Shown piece after piece: positions 4,270-5,236 of a stretch of DNA of 5,236 nucleotides. The DNA is from Actinomycetota bacterium (lineage in GTDB: Bacteria > Actinomycetota > Actinomycetes > Streptosporangiales > Streptosporangiaceae). The notes below the pieces were generated by a model, which saw nothing but the letters and a program-made list of their open reading frames with translations, was not told the origin of the DNA and made no database searches. The first letter of the stretch is position 1, and the number at the start of each line of letters is the position of its first letter. Location: the NCBI GenBank assembly GCA_003161205.1, contig PMOU01000220.1:12090-17325 (forward strand), written 5' to 3'. A program made the translations under genes and the position numbers.

Positions 4270-5037
4270 ATGCGAGTTCACGTGGTGAGCGACGTGCACG
4301 GCCGCGCGGACGCGCTGGCCGGCGCGGCGGACGGCGCCGACGCGCTGATCTGCCTGGGCGACCTGCTCCTGTTCCTGGACTACGCCGATCACGGCCAGGG
4401 TATCTTCGCCGATTTGTTCGGCGAGCAGGCGGCGAGTCGCTACGTCGAGCTGCGCACCGCGAAGAAGTTCGACGAGGCCAGGGAGTTCTCCGCCGGGCTG
4501 CTCGCGAGCCGGCCCGAAAGCCGCAGTGTCCTGTTCGAGGGGGCCATGGCCAGGCAGTACGCCCAGTTGTTCGGCGCGCTGCCCGAACCCGCCTACCTGA
4601 CCTACGGCAACGTCGATGTCCCGGCCATGTGGGAGCGGTACGCCAAACCCGGACACCACGTGCTCGACGGCGGCACGGTGGAACTCGGCGGGCGGACGTT
4701 CGGATTCGTCGGCGGCGGCCTGAAATCGGCCTATCGCACGCCGTATGAGATCAGCGAGGACGAGTTCCGGGCCAAGCTCGAAGCGGTCGGCGAGGTGGAC
4801 GTCTTGTGCACGCACATTCCGCCCGCCGTTCCCGAGCTTCTCTACGACACCGTGGCCAGGCGGCTGGAGAAGGGCAGCGTGGCCCTGCTCGAGATGATTA
4901 AGGCCACCCGGCCGAGGTACTCGCTATTCGGGCACGTGCACCAGCCGCTGGCCCGCAGGACCAGGATCGGCGTCACCGAATGCCTGAACGTCGGGCATTT
5001 TCGCGCCACCGGCGTCCCCTTTGTCCTGCAGTTGTAG
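4270..5037 (+). CDS. Calcineurin-like metallophosphoesterase
   Basis: The product is a 255-residue protein with the binuclear-metal phosphoesterase motifs in order: SDVHG (Asp8, His10), LGDLL (Asp31), YGNVD (Asn114), CTHIPP (His182) and FGHVH (His222, His224). The usual GNH[DE] motif reads GNVD, so the His that commonly protonates the leaving group is absent; YfcE-type phosphodiesterases show a similar replacement (GNCD). That points to a phosphodiesterase of the small bacterial type, but the substrate is not deducible. An insert at about residues 35-105, largely helical (DYADHGQGIFADLFGEQ onward), separates the second and third motifs and is longer than in YfcE, and may form the substrate pocket or an interface. 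There is no signal peptide, so it is cytoplasmic. It is divergent from fadD across a 107-bp spacer; from memory the same order is seen in Streptomyces. The stop is TAG 5035-5037. Confidence 0.85.
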   Translation: MRVHVVSDVHGRADALAGAADGADALICLGDLLLFLDYADHGQGIFADLFGEQAASRYVELRTAKKFDEAREFSAGLLASRPESRSVLFEGAMARQYAQLFGALPEPAYLTYGNVDVPAMWERYAKPGHHVLDGGTVELGGRTFGFVGGGLKSAYRTPYEISEDEFRAKLEAVGEVDVLCTHIPPAVPELLYDTVARRLEKGSVALLEMIKATRPRYSLFGHVHQPLARRTRIGVTECLNVGHFRATGVPFVLQL

Positions 5038-5041
5038 CGGG

Positions 5042-5047
5042 TAAGAT
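5042..5047 (+). promoter_or_regulatory. Candidate -10 box before the last ORF
   Basis: TAAGAT is a good TANNNT match just after the phosphoesterase stop. TTGTCC (5021-5026) is a partial -35 with a short 15-bp spacer. A start near 5054 would leave a very short leader in front of the ribosome binding site. Confidence 0.35.
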
Positions 5048-5054
5048 CATGGGC

Positions 5055-5060
5055 AGGAGG
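5055..5060 (+). promoter_or_regulatory. Ribosome binding site of the 3' partial ORF
   Basis: AGGAGG lies 6 bases before GTG 5067. It is the main reason for choosing that start and frame. Confidence 0.65.
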
Positions 5061-5066
5061 CGTTAG

Positions 5067-5236
5067 GTGTCGGAATCCCGAGGAGAAGACCAGCCAGGGA
5101 GCAGTAGCTCTCCCGGCGGTCAGCCCGCAAGTAACAGTGGCACGAACAGTGGCCAGCCCAGAGCGAGCAGCAGCCGGTCAGGAGGCAGCTCGCGAAGCGA
5201 TGGCACGCCGCGAGCCGACAGCTGGTCAAGAAGCAC
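5067..5236 (+). CDS. N-terminal part of a Ser/Gly-rich disordered protein (runs off the window)
   Basis: The ORF starts at GTG 5067 behind AGGAGG and is open to the window end, giving 56 visible residues and no stop. Of these, 19 are Ser and 9 are Gly, with Asn, Gln, Pro and Arg making up much of the rest; there is no hydrophobic segment or recognisable motif. This looks like a disordered N-terminal leader of a longer protein. Codon use is unlike the other genes: many AGT, AGC, CGA and AGA codons and a lower share of G/C-ending ones. Another plus frame across the same bases is also open but has no start with a ribosome binding site; a frameshift between them cannot be excluded. It follows the phosphoesterase by 29 bases in the same direction and may be co-transcribed or use the -10 at 5042. 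I do not recognise it. Confidence 0.55.
   Translation, partial: MSESRGEDQPGSSSSPGGQPASNSGTNSGQPRASSSRSGGSSRSDGTPRADSWSRS

Noticed and set aside
4060..4815. 251-residue minus-strand frame across the divergent spacer and phosphoesterase
   Set aside because: It is antisense to the phosphoesterase, which has all its metal-ligand motifs, and it would run through the fadD promoter region and start.
5047..5229. 60-residue Cys/Leu-rich minus-strand frame at the right edge
   Set aside because: There is no start context or motif; it opposes a frame with a clear ribosome binding site. The Cys/Ser richness reflects the low-complexity DNA.

Overview
The window is high-GC DNA (most clear coding codons end in G or C) from an actinobacterium. 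The evidence is the codon bias, the GTG starts, and the gene order: a PimB-type mannosyltransferase facing a long-chain acyl-CoA ligase tail to tail. From memory, the same convergent pair occurs in Mycobacterium tuberculosis (Rv2188c/Rv2187, fadD15) and in Streptomyces. I cannot place the genus; the sequence does not decide between Streptosporangiales-like and other filamentous lineages.

Layout, left to right. Positions 1-391 carry an open frame that looks coding for about the first 130 bases and then decays; it is probably the 3' end of an unidentified gene. Positions 414-593 encode a 59-residue single-pass membrane protein with a good ribosome binding site. Positions 640-1752 encode PimB (GT4), which adds the second mannose to phosphatidylinositol mannosides. 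Its GTG lies 7 bases after a -10 box, so its mRNA may be leaderless. Positions 1753-1913 form an unusual intergenic region with repeated CTAAG/CTTAG words, a perfect 8-bp inverted repeat and further small hairpins. Positions 1914-2231 hold two tiny tandem ORFs (52 and 41 aa), each with a strong Shine-Dalgarno sequence, inserted between the normally adjacent pimB and fadD. A strong hairpin terminator (2278-2316) and a degenerate octamer repeat (2318-2360) separate them from the converging fadD.

fadD occupies 4162-2357 on the minus strand (601 aa). A 107-bp divergent intergenic region with two palindromes and a tandem hexamer separates it from a 255-aa metallophosphoesterase on the plus strand (4270-5037), which also looks leaderless. 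A new Ser/Gly-rich ORF starts at 5067 and runs off the end.

Functionally this is mostly a housekeeping envelope-lipid neighbourhood: PimB builds mannosylated phosphoinositides at the inner membrane, and FadD activates long-chain fatty acids as acyl-CoA. The phosphoesterase substrate is unknown. The least ordinary part is the 1753-2316 interval, with its structured leader, two undescribed mini-genes, and a possible conserved C-terminal motif stranded in frame just after the stop codon of the second. I found no CRISPR array, insertion sequence, tRNA or rRNA.
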